Source of the DNA: Dehalococcoidia bacterium
GTDB taxonomy: Bacteria; Chloroflexota; Dehalococcoidia; Lucifugimonadales; UBA3495
NCBI GenBank assembly: GCA_022823105.1
Contig: JAJDXU010000106.1
Span: 1-12,055 of the forward strand
Reading direction: 5' to 3'
Length of the DNA: 12,055 bases
The first letter of the stretch is position 1; the number at the start of each line of letters is the position of its first letter. Of the stretch, positions 1 through 7,397 are shown piece by piece. The position numbers and the translations under genes are program-made. The notes below the pieces were generated by a model. It was not told the DNA's origin and did no database searches. It saw only the letters and a list, made by a program, of their open reading frames with translations.

Positions 1-855
1 CGACGGGCAGGACGACCGTAAGTGCGCGGTCCGCTGCTACCGACGCTACTTCGGCAATGATGACGACGAGTTCGAACAGGACGCGGCCTACTGGACCGGC
101 TGGATAAACCGGCGCATGGCTCACGTCCGGCGGGTGTGCGACGCGGTGGACGTGTTCCTCGCGCCAGCCCGCTACCTGCTGAGACGGTTCCGTGATGATT
201 TCGGCCTCCCCGAGGACAAGCTCGTCTACCTCGACTACGGCTTCCACCGGAACCGCATGGCGGGAAGAGCACGACGCCAGGACGGGGCCTTCACCTTCGG
301 CTACATCGGCACCCACATCCCGGCCAAGGGAGTCAACCACCTTATCGAAGCCTTCGGTCAACTGACCGGCCAACCCAGGCTCCGAATCTGGGGGCGGGAC
401 CGGGGCGTCGAAACCGCGGGGCTGAAGCGCATGGCTGAGGCGCTGGGCGACGACGCCGTCAACCGCGTGGAGTGGTTGAGCGAATACCGCAATCAGGACA
501 TCGTGTCCGACGTATTCGACCACTGCGACGCCATCGTGGTTCCCTCAATCTGGGCCGAGAACTCCCCCCTGGTCATCCACGAGGCACTCCAGGCCGGCGT
601 GCCGGTAATCACCGCCGACTACGGCGGCATGGCCGAGTACGTGGGCCACGAGGAGAACGGGCTCCTGTTCAGGCACCGGGACCCGAAGTCGCTCGCTGCT
701 CAGATGCAGCGGCTGGTGGACGCACCCCAGTGGGCGCAGCAGCTGGGCCGCCGCGGCTACCTGCAGTCAGGCGACGGCAACGTGCCGGACATGGCCGAGC
801 ACGCGAGGGAGATCGAGCGAATCTACGCCAATCTCCTGGACAGAAGAGAAACCAC

Positions 856-859
<4 letters not shown>
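1..859 (+). CDS. GT4-family glycosyltransferase, 5'-partial
   Basis: The frame is open from base 2 of the window with no stop, so the gene starts upstream; 285 residues are visible, the first in-frame ATG at 116 being internal. The visible part is mainly the C-terminal nucleotide-sugar-binding half of a GT-B enzyme. It shows GYIGTHIPAKG (visible residues about 100-110), the usual GT4 loop before the KG, and the GT4 signature EX7E as ENSPLVIHE (about 186-194), followed by ALQAGVPVI and NGLLF. A CxxxC pair (KCAVRC, about residues 8-13) sits where many GT4 proteins carry a Cys cluster. The family transfers a sugar from an activated donor to a glycan, lipid or small-molecule acceptor at the cytoplasmic side. 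The TGA overlaps the next ATG as ATGA (856-859), which indicates translational coupling. Donor and acceptor cannot be read from sequence. Confidence 0.9.
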
Positions 860-1928
<1,069 letters not shown>

Positions 1929-1932
<4 letters not shown>

Positions 1933-3623
1933 CGGCTACCCAGATCTGGCACGAATACACCGTCTCCCCAGACGGCACCCACCACCTGTTTCGAGGCCAG
2001 TCGGCCTACCATCTCCGTTTCACGGAGGTCCTGAAGTTCCACCCGCCTGGCCTGGCGCCTGTCATCGACGGCAGCGGCGCCTACCACATCACCGCCGACG
2101 GACTGCCCGCCTACGAGTTCCGCCATCGCCGCACCTTCGGCTTCTACGAAGGCATCGCCGCAGTTCAGGCCAACGACGGTTGGCACCACATCGGCCCCGA
2201 CGGCGCGGCGCTCTATCCGGAACGCCACGCCTGGTGCGGCAACTTCCAGGAAGGCCGGTGTCCCGTGCGCGACGGCAGCGGCCGGTACTTTCACATCCTG
2301 CCCGATGGTCGACCAGCCTACGCCGAACGATACCGGTACGCCGGAGATTTCAGGGACGGCTACGCCGTCGTCCAGGACGAAACCGGCCGCCATACCCACA
2401 TAGATCCGGACGGCCGTTTGCTGCACGGGAAATGGTTCCTAGACCTGGACGTGTTCCACAAGGGCCATGCCCGAGCCGCCGACGATGCCGGCTGGCACCA
2501 TGTCGATGCTGCGGGCCGTCCGCTGTACGAGGCGCGTTTCGCCAATGTCGAGCCCTTCTACAACGGTCAAGCCAGAGTCACGGGGCACGACGGCTCCCTG
2601 AGCGTTATCGGTGAGGCCGGCGATGTCGTGGTCACCCTCAGGGAACCGGCCAGAACGCCGCTGGAGGAACTGTCAAGCGACATGGTGGGCGTCTGGCGAA
2701 CCCAAGCCATCCGCGCCGCCGTTGAACTGGGGGTGTTCGAACTGCTGCCGGCGTCGGCTGCCGAACTCGAGGTCAGGCTGGAACTGGTTCCCTCTAACGG
2801 AACGCGAGTCCTGCGGGCAATGCTGGAAATGGAACTGGTGCGGCGAGACGCCGCTGGCGTTTACCACCCGACCCAGAAGGGCGCCCACCTGCGGTTAGGC
2901 CACGTGATGTCCCTAGCGGACGCTGCGAGCCACTGGGGAGACCAATCGAGCGCCGCATGGCGACACCTGCCGGAATCCCTGCGCACCGGGTTGCCGGCAA
3001 TACCGGACGGCAGCACAGACTTCTTCCGTCGGTTGTCGGATAAACCTCAGGAACTGGCAGCCAGCCACCGGACGTTCGCTGCCTACGCCAAGCACGATTA
3101 CGCCGTCCTGCCCGAGGTCTGGGACTTCGGGCGGCACGGCACCATCCTGGACGCCGGCGGCAGCACCGGAGAACTCGCCTTCGCCCTCCTGAGAGCGTAC
3201 CCAAACCTCACGGCCACTGTCATGGACCGACCCGAGGTCGCGGACCTGTTCGCCCCGCCCCCAGAAGTCGAGATGCGCTGCAATTTCCTCGCCGGCGACC
3301 TCTTCCGGAACTGGCCGGTGCGCAGCCACGCCGTCATCCTGGCCCGTGTGCTGCACGACTGGCCCGACGACGACGCCCGCCGCATCCTAGCGCGTGCGCG
3401 TGATGCCATGGACGCAGGCGGTCACTTGTACTTGGTCGAGATGCTTCTGGACGAATCGGGCAGCGCCGGCGGCCTGCTGGACCTGAACATGCTCGTGATG
3501 ACCGGCGGCAGGGAACGCACGCTCGGCGACCTCGAGCGACTCCTCGGGGAAACCGGCTTCCGATTGGCGGACGTCCGACCCACCGGCAGGGTGAACTCGC
3601 TCATCCGAGCCGAGGCGGTGTGA
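1929..3623 (+). CDS. WG-repeat / class I SAM-dependent O-methyltransferase fusion
   Basis: This 564-residue protein has two halves. Residues about 33-237 hold six WG-type repeats of about 35 residues. Residues about 245-564 form an O-methyltransferase of the plant OMT/acetylserotonin OMT type: a helical dimerisation/winged-helix part (about 250-330), motif I DAGGSTG (408-414) for SAM binding, and LHDWPDDDARRIL (475-487), whose His476 matches the catalytic base of the family. The ATG at 1929 is preferred over an upstream in-frame start at 1899 because it gives the ATGA overlap with the radical SAM gene; the upstream site would overlap that gene by 34 bases. The stop overlaps the next gene as GTGA. 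The repeat half probably folds as a beta-repeat scaffold for a partner or glycan. The methyl acceptor is unknown, plausibly a hydroxyl on the product of this operon. Confidence 0.9.
2025..2639 (+). repeat. six tandem WG-type protein repeats (within the OMT fusion)
   Basis: Residues 33-237 of the fusion protein divide into six units starting near residues 33, 68, 101, 136, 170 and 205. The shared pattern is F-x2-G-x-A-x-V, then G-x3-H-(I/V), then PDG-x3-Y-x2-R. Examples are GFYEGIAAV, GNFQEGRCPV and GDFRDGYAVV for the first part, and HIGPDG, HILPDG and HIDPDG for the second. A weaker half unit lies before residue 33 and the last unit is degenerate. The repeats are similar in protein but not in DNA, so they are old, selected repeats and not recent tandem duplications. 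Confidence 0.85.
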
Positions 3624-4288
3624 ACGCCGTGGACGGCGTCCAGCGCACCCTGGCGCTGCAGGCGGACGTTCCTTCCGACGCTGACGTCGCCCTGGTCCTC
3701 CGCCACGCGGAACGCGAGGCCATCGCCTCGGGTACCTACGGAAACGACGTTTCGCTGACGGAACGTGGTACACACTCCGCCCGCCGGCTGGGCCAAGCCC
3801 TTTCGTTGCGGTCATCGTCCGCAATCATCACGAGCCCCCTGCCGCGTTGCGTGCAGACAGCCCGGGCGATCATCGAAGGCGCCAGTTGGAACTGCGCCGC
3901 CCTCGCCGACCACAGGCTGGGTGATCCCGGCCCATTCGTCGCCGCGCCGGAAGTGTCCGGGCCGGTCCTGCTCGAGATTGGGTCCAGGGCGATGGGCCAA
4001 CGCCAGTTGACGGAGAAAGAACCTCCGCCTGGTATGAGGGCCACGGAGCAGGGTGTTGAACTCCTGTTGAACCTCATCCGGCCCCACCTGGCGGACCGAG
4101 GACTGGTCAGCCTTTTCGTCACCCACAACCTGGTGCTGGCAGTCCTGGTCGGCCAACTGTACGGCCTGAATGTCGGTGAGTTCGACTGGCCCGACTATCT
4201 GGACGCCCTGATCGTCTGGAAGAAATCAGGCGAGTTGCGCTTCCGTTGGCGAGGTTTGCGCGAGGCTTCTCGCCCAGTCGGCCGTTAG
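3620..4288 (+). CDS. histidine phosphatase (phosphoglycerate mutase-like) family protein
   Basis: This is a 222-residue protein of the histidine phosphatase superfamily. The N-terminal motif is RHAER (28-32), with His29 as the expected phospho-accepting residue; the usual Gly after RH is Ala here. SPLPRCVQTA (72-81) supplies the second phosphate-binding Arg (Arg76), and FVTHN (166-170) supplies the second active-site His (His169). The GTG start at 3620 is chosen because it forms a GTGA overlap with the methyltransferase stop, matching the two ATGA junctions upstream. The family removes phosphate from many small molecules and some proteins. In this operon a sugar phosphate or other phosphorylated intermediate is a reasonable guess. 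The last 63 bases overlap the 3' end of the convergent epimerase gene on the other strand. Confidence 0.85.
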   Translation: MNAVDGVQRTLALQADVPSDADVALVLRHAEREAIASGTYGNDVSLTERGTHSARRLGQALSLRSSSAIITSPLPRCVQTARAIIEGASWNCAALADHRLGDPGPFVAAPEVSGPVLLEIGSRAMGQRQLTEKEPPPGMRATEQGVELLLNLIRPHLADRGLVSLFVTHNLVLAVLVGQLYGLNVGEFDWPDYLDALIVWKKSGELRFRWRGLREASRPVGR

Positions 4289-5236
4289 GCCAATGGCTTC
4301 CATGGCGGACACCTGCGGCGTGTGCCCCAGAACTCGCCGGATTTTCTCGGCGGTGAACGCCTCCCTTTGACCCTGCTCACCCGGTCGGTAGTCCGTGTAC
4401 TCAATGGGCACGCCAGTGCCAACAGCGTCGCGGCACCATTCGGCCAGCGTGGCTACCGTGCGCTCCTCTCCACTGCAGACGAAGAACTTCTCTCCCACCA
4501 CCTGGTCCGCCGGAGCCTGGATGGCCAGCAGCCACGCGGCCACCACGTCATCTATGAACGACACGTCCCGCGTCTGCTGACCACCCTCCACGACGATGGG
4601 TCTGCCGTGCAGCGAGTTCCACAGCCACTTGAAGATGAAGACCTCCCGCCGCATCTGCGGCCCGATGACCACGCCGGAACTCATCACCACGGTTGGAATA
4701 CCGTAGGCCCGGCGCCACGCCCAGACCGCCAATTCCGCCGCCGCCTTCGAAAAGCCGTACGGGTTGTGCGGTGTCAGCGGATGGTCTTCGTCAATCGGCA
4801 GTTTCAGCGACCGACCGACCTCGTTGCCCGAACCGGCAAAGAGCAACTTTTCCACACCATCGGCGTGGCGCACCGCCTCAAGAAGAGCGACCGTTCCGTC
4901 GATGTTCTGCGACACCGTGTAACGGGGAGAGCCGAAGGCCAGAGGGGCGTCGGCCTGGGCGGCCAGATGAACGACAGTGGAATGACCCATAACGTCTTCC
5001 GGCCGGATGTCCTGTACGCTGCCCCAGACATAGTTGAAGTCGGGGTTTTCCAGCTCGCTCGCCAGCAGCCCGGCGTGAGAAGGCGGCATAACGTCTAGCC
5101 CCGTTACGCGGTATCCCATCGCCAGCAGTGCCCGAGTCAGATGGAAACCGCCGAAGCCGGCGGCACCGGTAATGAGGACGGATTCCGATTGTCCACGTGC
5201 AGTTCCTTTTGGACGTCCATTGTTCCGATGTTGCAT
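4226..5236 (-). CDS. NAD-dependent epimerase/dehydratase (extended SDR family)
   Basis: Read from the ATG at 5236, this is a 336-residue extended short-chain dehydrogenase/reductase of the kind that acts on nucleotide sugars. The N-terminal Rossmann motif is GAAGFGG (24-30), with Asp48 in GLDV placed to bind the NAD ribose. HLAAQ (90-94) is the usual following strand. The catalytic pair is in NPYGFSK (Tyr160, Lys164), and RDVSFIDDVVAA (223-234) matches the family's conserved late motif. The frame is open 40 codons further upstream, but that extension is Cys/Arg-rich and unlike the family, whose Rossmann fold normally begins near the N-terminus. The gene converges on the phosphatase gene with a 63-base overlap and no room for a terminator between them. 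It probably supplies or remodels a sugar nucleotide for the neighbouring glycosyltransferase. The exact sugar cannot be read. Confidence 0.9.
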   Translation of the reverse strand: MQHRNNGRPKGTARGQSESVLITGAAGFGGFHLTRALLAMGYRVTGLDVMPPSHAGLLASELENPDFNYVWGSVQDIRPEDVMGHSTVVHLAAQADAPLAFGSPRYTVSQNIDGTVALLEAVRHADGVEKLLFAGSGNEVGRSLKLPIDEDHPLTPHNPYGFSKAAAELAVWAWRRAYGIPTVVMSSGVVIGPQMRREVFIFKWLWNSLHGRPIVVEGGQQTRDVSFIDDVVAAWLLAIQAPADQVVGEKFFVCSGEERTVATLAEWCRDAVGTGVPIEYTDYRPGEQGQREAFTAEKIRRVLGHTPQVSAMEAIGLTADWARSLAQTSPTEAQLA

Positions 5237-5321
5237 TTGAGGTAGCACCCCGCCGAAGAATGCCACGCAAATGCGTTGGCGCAGGCCAGTAAGCCTATCA
5301 CGACTAATGCAAAACGGCGGG

Positions 5322-5340
5322 GCCGGCTCGTCGAACCGGC
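5322..5340. repeat. 19-bp near-perfect inverted repeat upstream of the epimerase
   Basis: GCCGGCTCG and CGAACCGGC flank a single central T (5331). Eight of nine pairs are complementary, with one C/A mismatch. It lies about 86-104 bases upstream of the epimerase ATG on the - strand, where an operator for a dimeric regulator could sit. It has no T-run on either side, so it is not a standard terminator, and its central loop does not fit a tRNA T-arm. Chance occurrence in GC-rich DNA is possible. Confidence 0.35.
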
Positions 5341-5721
5341 ACCGACCGCAACCCAACTGCGGCGGAACAATGCGCCTCTGCTGCCTGATCTACCGCGGTC
5401 GCCGTTTCCACTCCCGCCGGCGTCCTGGGTTCCAACTCCTTACCCGTCGCCCACGCTGCGGGAAGAGAAACCCACACCACCGCTGCGCGGTCTGCCGATG
5501 ACTGTCCGGTGCTCAAAGCGATGACAACAGCCGGTGGCGCGAAACCGCCTTCCACTGGCACAATGTCACCGTCGCGGACTGACGGCGACCACGGCTGCCA
5601 TCGACCGACGGGGCAGCCAGTTGGTCTCAGGGAATGATGATGGAACCGCCTCACAGTTCGAAGATTCGCGTCACCCATGGGATGTGCCATGTTTCGTAAC
5701 CCAACCAGCCTGTAGCGCGCA

Positions 5722-5808
5722 CACTCACCATTACTACACCGGGCTGGGTGAGTGAGAGGAACGGTCCAAGCACCTCGCTTATACTACGCAGATCAGCTGA
5801 GTGAAAGG
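5722..5808. promoter_or_regulatory. cluster of TGAGTGA-like repeats, candidate operator region
   Basis: Three related short motifs surround a TATACT box. CACTCACC (5722-5729) and GGTGAGTG (5747-5754) form a perfect 8-bp inverted repeat with a 17-base spacer. TGAGTGAGAGG (5749-5759) recurs as TGAGTGAAAGG (5798-5808), 10 of 11 bases identical, 49 bases downstream. The first two copies lie upstream of the -10-like box and the third just after the expected transcription start, an arrangement that suits repressor binding. No regulator gene is encoded next to it in the window. Confidence 0.4.
5780..5785 (+). promoter_or_regulatory. candidate -10 box (TATACT) of the A-B-C-SIR2 operon
   Basis: TATACT differs from the sigma-70 consensus TATAAT at one position and stands out in GC-rich surroundings. 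It lies 92 bases upstream of the first ATG at 5878, giving a leader of about 85 bases. There is no good TTGACA-like -35 at 16-18 bases upstream (the region reads GAGGAAC) and no extended -10 TG, so the promoter may need an activator or may not be real. Confidence 0.35.
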
Positions 5809-5829
5809 GTTTACAGCAACAGCAAACCC
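5807..5829 (+). other. leader hairpin GGGTTT/AAACCC
   Basis: GGGTTT (5807-5812) and AAACCC (5824-5829) are perfectly complementary around an 11-base loop rich in ACAGC. The structure would lie in the 5' untranslated region, about 50 bases upstream of the start codon of ORF A. It lacks a following T-run, so it is not a clear attenuator. It could affect transcript stability or be chance. Confidence 0.3.
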
Positions 5830-5866
5830 GCACGAAAATGGATCCACCAACTCTGGTCATCAAATT

Positions 5867-5872
5867 GGGAGA
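5867..5872 (+). promoter_or_regulatory. ribosome binding site GGGAGA deciding the start of ORF A
   Basis: GGGAGA lies 5 bases before the ATG at 5878 and is the best Shine-Dalgarno match in the right half of the window. It favours this start over an in-frame GTG at 5752. Third-position G+C also rises sharply at this ATG: about half in the 42 upstream codons against about 82% in the codons after it. Confidence 0.7.
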
Positions 5873-5877
5873 CCGAT

Positions 5878-6654
5878 ATGAACACCGCCCTGCAAATGGC
5901 GCAACGCTACGACTACGAGGGCAACCAAGCCACCCTGGACTACGAACTCCAATTCCTGCCCAGCTCCAAGAACGAGTGGCTGCGCCGCATCAGCCTGCTG
6001 GTAGATGAGCTCCGCACGCTGGAACCGCTTTCCGGGGCGCTCCACGCCAGCGTCGCCGGACAGGACTACTACTGCATCGACGGCGTCATGGTCAAAGTCG
6101 CCCACGAAAACGACGCCTTGGGCGGCGAATGGTCCGATGCCGGATACTACGTCATCACCCCGGAAGAAACCGGCGAACTCGACATGAGCACGGTTCGCCA
6201 GGAGCTTGCCGAAAATGGCGTGGGCACCGTGACCGCCGACCCGCCAACCGGCGTAGAAAGGCTTCTCCAAGACGGCGGAGAAGCCGTCAGCTTCGACTAC
6301 ACCACGCCCCGCGACCTGCCGGAAGGCCTCCAGTACGAAGAAGACCAGCTGGACGGTCCCGCAGCACCGCCCGAGGCCCGCCTGTGGTTCGGCATGGACG
6401 TGGAACCCTTCACCGGCCAGCCCAAGATACTCGACCTGCTTGACCTGGGCATGCAGTTCGCCCACCAAGTCAACGACCAGTACGGCATAGCGCTGCCCGG
6501 CGCGGCGACCACCGTCGGCATGAACGACAAAGTCGGCACCGCCGAGGTCAACCCGCTACACCTTTTCGCCGACGTGCTGGAAGCCGGGTCCTCCAACCCG
6601 TTCAACAGTCTCTGGCACCCGTACACCATCAGCCTGGCTACTGCGTCGGAATGA
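5878..6654 (+). CDS. ORF A: strongly acidic protein of unknown function
   Basis: This 258-residue protein belongs to no family I recognise. By hand count it has about 42 Asp/Glu against about 12 Lys/Arg, a net charge near -30 spread along the whole chain. It has no signal peptide, no membrane segment and no obvious catalytic motif. The first 50 residues look helical; the middle (about 60-150) has Gly/Tyr-rich stretches such as DYYCIDG and GYYVITPEE that suggest beta strands; the C-terminal part (about 180-258) includes a helix-like LDLLDLGMQFAHQV. The start rests on the GGGAGA site and the change in codon use. Its stop overlaps the next ATG as ATGA, so it is the first gene of the operon that ends with the SIR2 gene. 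A regulatory, sensing or mimic role in a defence system is only a guess. Confidence 0.75.
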   Translation: MNTALQMAQRYDYEGNQATLDYELQFLPSSKNEWLRRISLLVDELRTLEPLSGALHASVAGQDYYCIDGVMVKVAHENDALGGEWSDAGYYVITPEETGELDMSTVRQELAENGVGTVTADPPTGVERLLQDGGEAVSFDYTTPRDLPEGLQYEEDQLDGPAAPPEARLWFGMDVEPFTGQPKILDLLDLGMQFAHQVNDQYGIALPGAATTVGMNDKVGTAEVNPLHLFADVLEAGSSNPFNSLWHPYTISLATASE

Positions 6655-6948
6655 CCACTGGGACATCCACACCCGCGGAACATCATGAACGTCCAGTCAA
6701 CGAGACCGGGTCAAACGAGGACCCAATTGACCCAATCCTGCGGATTGCCTCATGGCTGGAGCGAAACGGCGCCACGCATTCCTGTTCCACGGCCAAGTCC
6801 AGACGACCCACAACCGGAGCCCACAACTCAAGCTCCGGTGGACAGCACCTCGGTCAAGGTCCTGCTCACCGCCGATGCCGCGCCGCCGGCAGAAAAAGAC
6901 CGGTACAGAATGATCAGACGCATGTGCATCCTCGCTGACAAGGGATAA
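6651..6948 (+). CDS. ORF B: small unknown protein, probably frame-disrupted
   Basis: Two frames share this interval. The frame starting at ATG 6651 overlaps the ORF A stop as ATGA and looks coding at first (IDPILRIASWLERNGAT, about residues 26-42). It then becomes compositionally random and stops at 6938. The frame from ATG 6685 looks random at first, but from about 6784 it gives a Pro-rich linker and a convincing tail (KVLLTADAAPPAEKDRYRM, then MCILADKG) that stops at 6948, two bases before ORF C. The interval 6651-6948 is 298 bases, one more than 99 codons, so a single-base offset would join the two good halves into one protein of about 98 residues. The crossover must lie at about 6765-6830. 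Alternatives are an intact 87-residue ORF from 6685, a sequencing error, or +1 frameshifting. No family is recognised. Confidence 0.45.
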
Positions 6949-6950
6949 TC

Positions 6951-7397
6951 ATGACCGCCGTCAGCCTTGCACCAGCCGCAACCTGCCAGATAATCCTGGC
7001 TGAGGCGCCGGAACCGGACCCGGTCAACGGCGCCATCGCCAGCATGATGCTGGCCCTGCGCGAAGGTCGCCACTTCCAGATTGAACCGGGCCGGATCCAG
7101 TGGTACGACGAACACGACCATCCAAGGAGCTTCTTCAGCGACGGCTTCCGCTGGTCCGCCAGCGAAGCCATGGCGCGACCAGGCCCGCATCCCACACTGC
7201 CGCCGAGCGAAGAAGCTGACGCTCTGCAAAACAGGATCGACCACCTGCTGGCAGCCTCTCAGAACGGATGGACCATCAGGGGTGGTCGCCGCCCGGACCC
7301 CGAAGGGCAAGGAAACATCGACTTCATCACTTGGGACCGGGTCAGCCACGGCAACGTGCCACGCCTGGAAATAGACCCCGACGGGATCATCGCATAA
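6951..7397 (+). CDS. ORF C: 148-residue protein of unknown function
   Basis: The ATG at 6951 follows ORF B by two bases and has a good ribosome site, AAGGGA at 6940-6945, overlapping the ORF B end. The protein has an Ala-rich N-terminus with a helix-like segment NGAIASMMLALREG (about 26-39), an aromatic stretch (IQWYDEHDHP, FFSDGFRW), a second helix near DALQNRIDHLLAA (about 89-101), and a C-terminal part containing WTIRGGRRPD and LEIDPDG. There is no signal peptide, membrane segment or known catalytic motif. I do not recognise the family. Its TAA overlaps the SIR2 start as TAATG, so it is translationally coupled to that gene and probably works with it as accessory, activator, inhibitor or specificity factor. 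Third-position G+C is high, as in ORF A. Confidence 0.7.
   Translation: MTAVSLAPAATCQIILAEAPEPDPVNGAIASMMLALREGRHFQIEPGRIQWYDEHDHPRSFFSDGFRWSASEAMARPGPHPTLPPSEEADALQNRIDHLLAASQNGWTIRGGRRPDPEGQGNIDFITWDRVSHGNVPRLEIDPDGIIA

Larger units (their letters stand above)
5237..5877. other. gene-poor spacer between the glycan locus and the SIR2 operon
   Basis: I see no convincing gene in these roughly 640 bases. The short open frames on both strands lack a good ribosome site, lack recognisable motifs and compete with one another. On the - strand two frames look somewhat protein-like: a hydrophobic stretch just upstream of and overlapping the epimerase start (around 5230-5330), and a Trp-rich tail ending near 5651. 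Either could be the remnant of a decayed gene. The stretch also holds an inverted repeat at 5322-5340, small competing hairpins around 5569-5589, and the repeat cluster, -10-like box and leader hairpin described separately. No tRNA or insertion-sequence end was found. Confidence 0.6.

Noticed and set aside
472..855. An upstream extension of the radical SAM frame inside the glycosyltransferase gene
   Set aside because: The extension is Arg/Gly/Pro-rich shadow sequence in another frame of the glycosyltransferase. The ATG at 856 with the ATGA overlap gives the normal family start.
4322..5098. A 258-codon open frame on the + strand opposite the epimerase gene
   Set aside because: It lies wholly antisense to a gene with clear SDR motifs, has no family features and no ribosome site. 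It is a shadow frame typical of GC-rich coding DNA.
5322..5340. A possible tRNA T-arm or tRNA-derived attachment site on the - strand
   Set aside because: The stem-loop has a nine-base loop where a T-loop needs seven, and no acceptor, anticodon or D-arm sequences accompany it.
5137..5370. A - strand frame with a signal-peptide-like hydrophobic run (FALVVIGLLACANAFAW) overlapping the epimerase start
   Set aside because: Most of the frame's second half lies inside the epimerase gene in another frame, and the rest of the protein is unremarkable. The hydrophobic run may be chance or a remnant.
5304..5690. A 128-codon - strand open frame in the spacer
   Set aside because: It is Ala/Val/Pro-rich without motifs, has no ribosome site and competes with other frames. 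It is more likely decayed or non-coding DNA.
5752..5877. An N-terminal extension of ORF A from an in-frame GTG at 5752
   Set aside because: The start would sit upstream of the -10-like box, codon use changes at 5878, and the ATG at 5878 has the strong GGGAGA site. The extension does read somewhat protein-like, so this is not certain.
7268..7396. A 43-codon upstream extension of the SIR2 frame
   Set aside because: It lies inside ORF C, reads as Arg/Pro-rich shadow sequence, and the ATG at 7397 forms a TAATG junction directly before the SIR2 domain.
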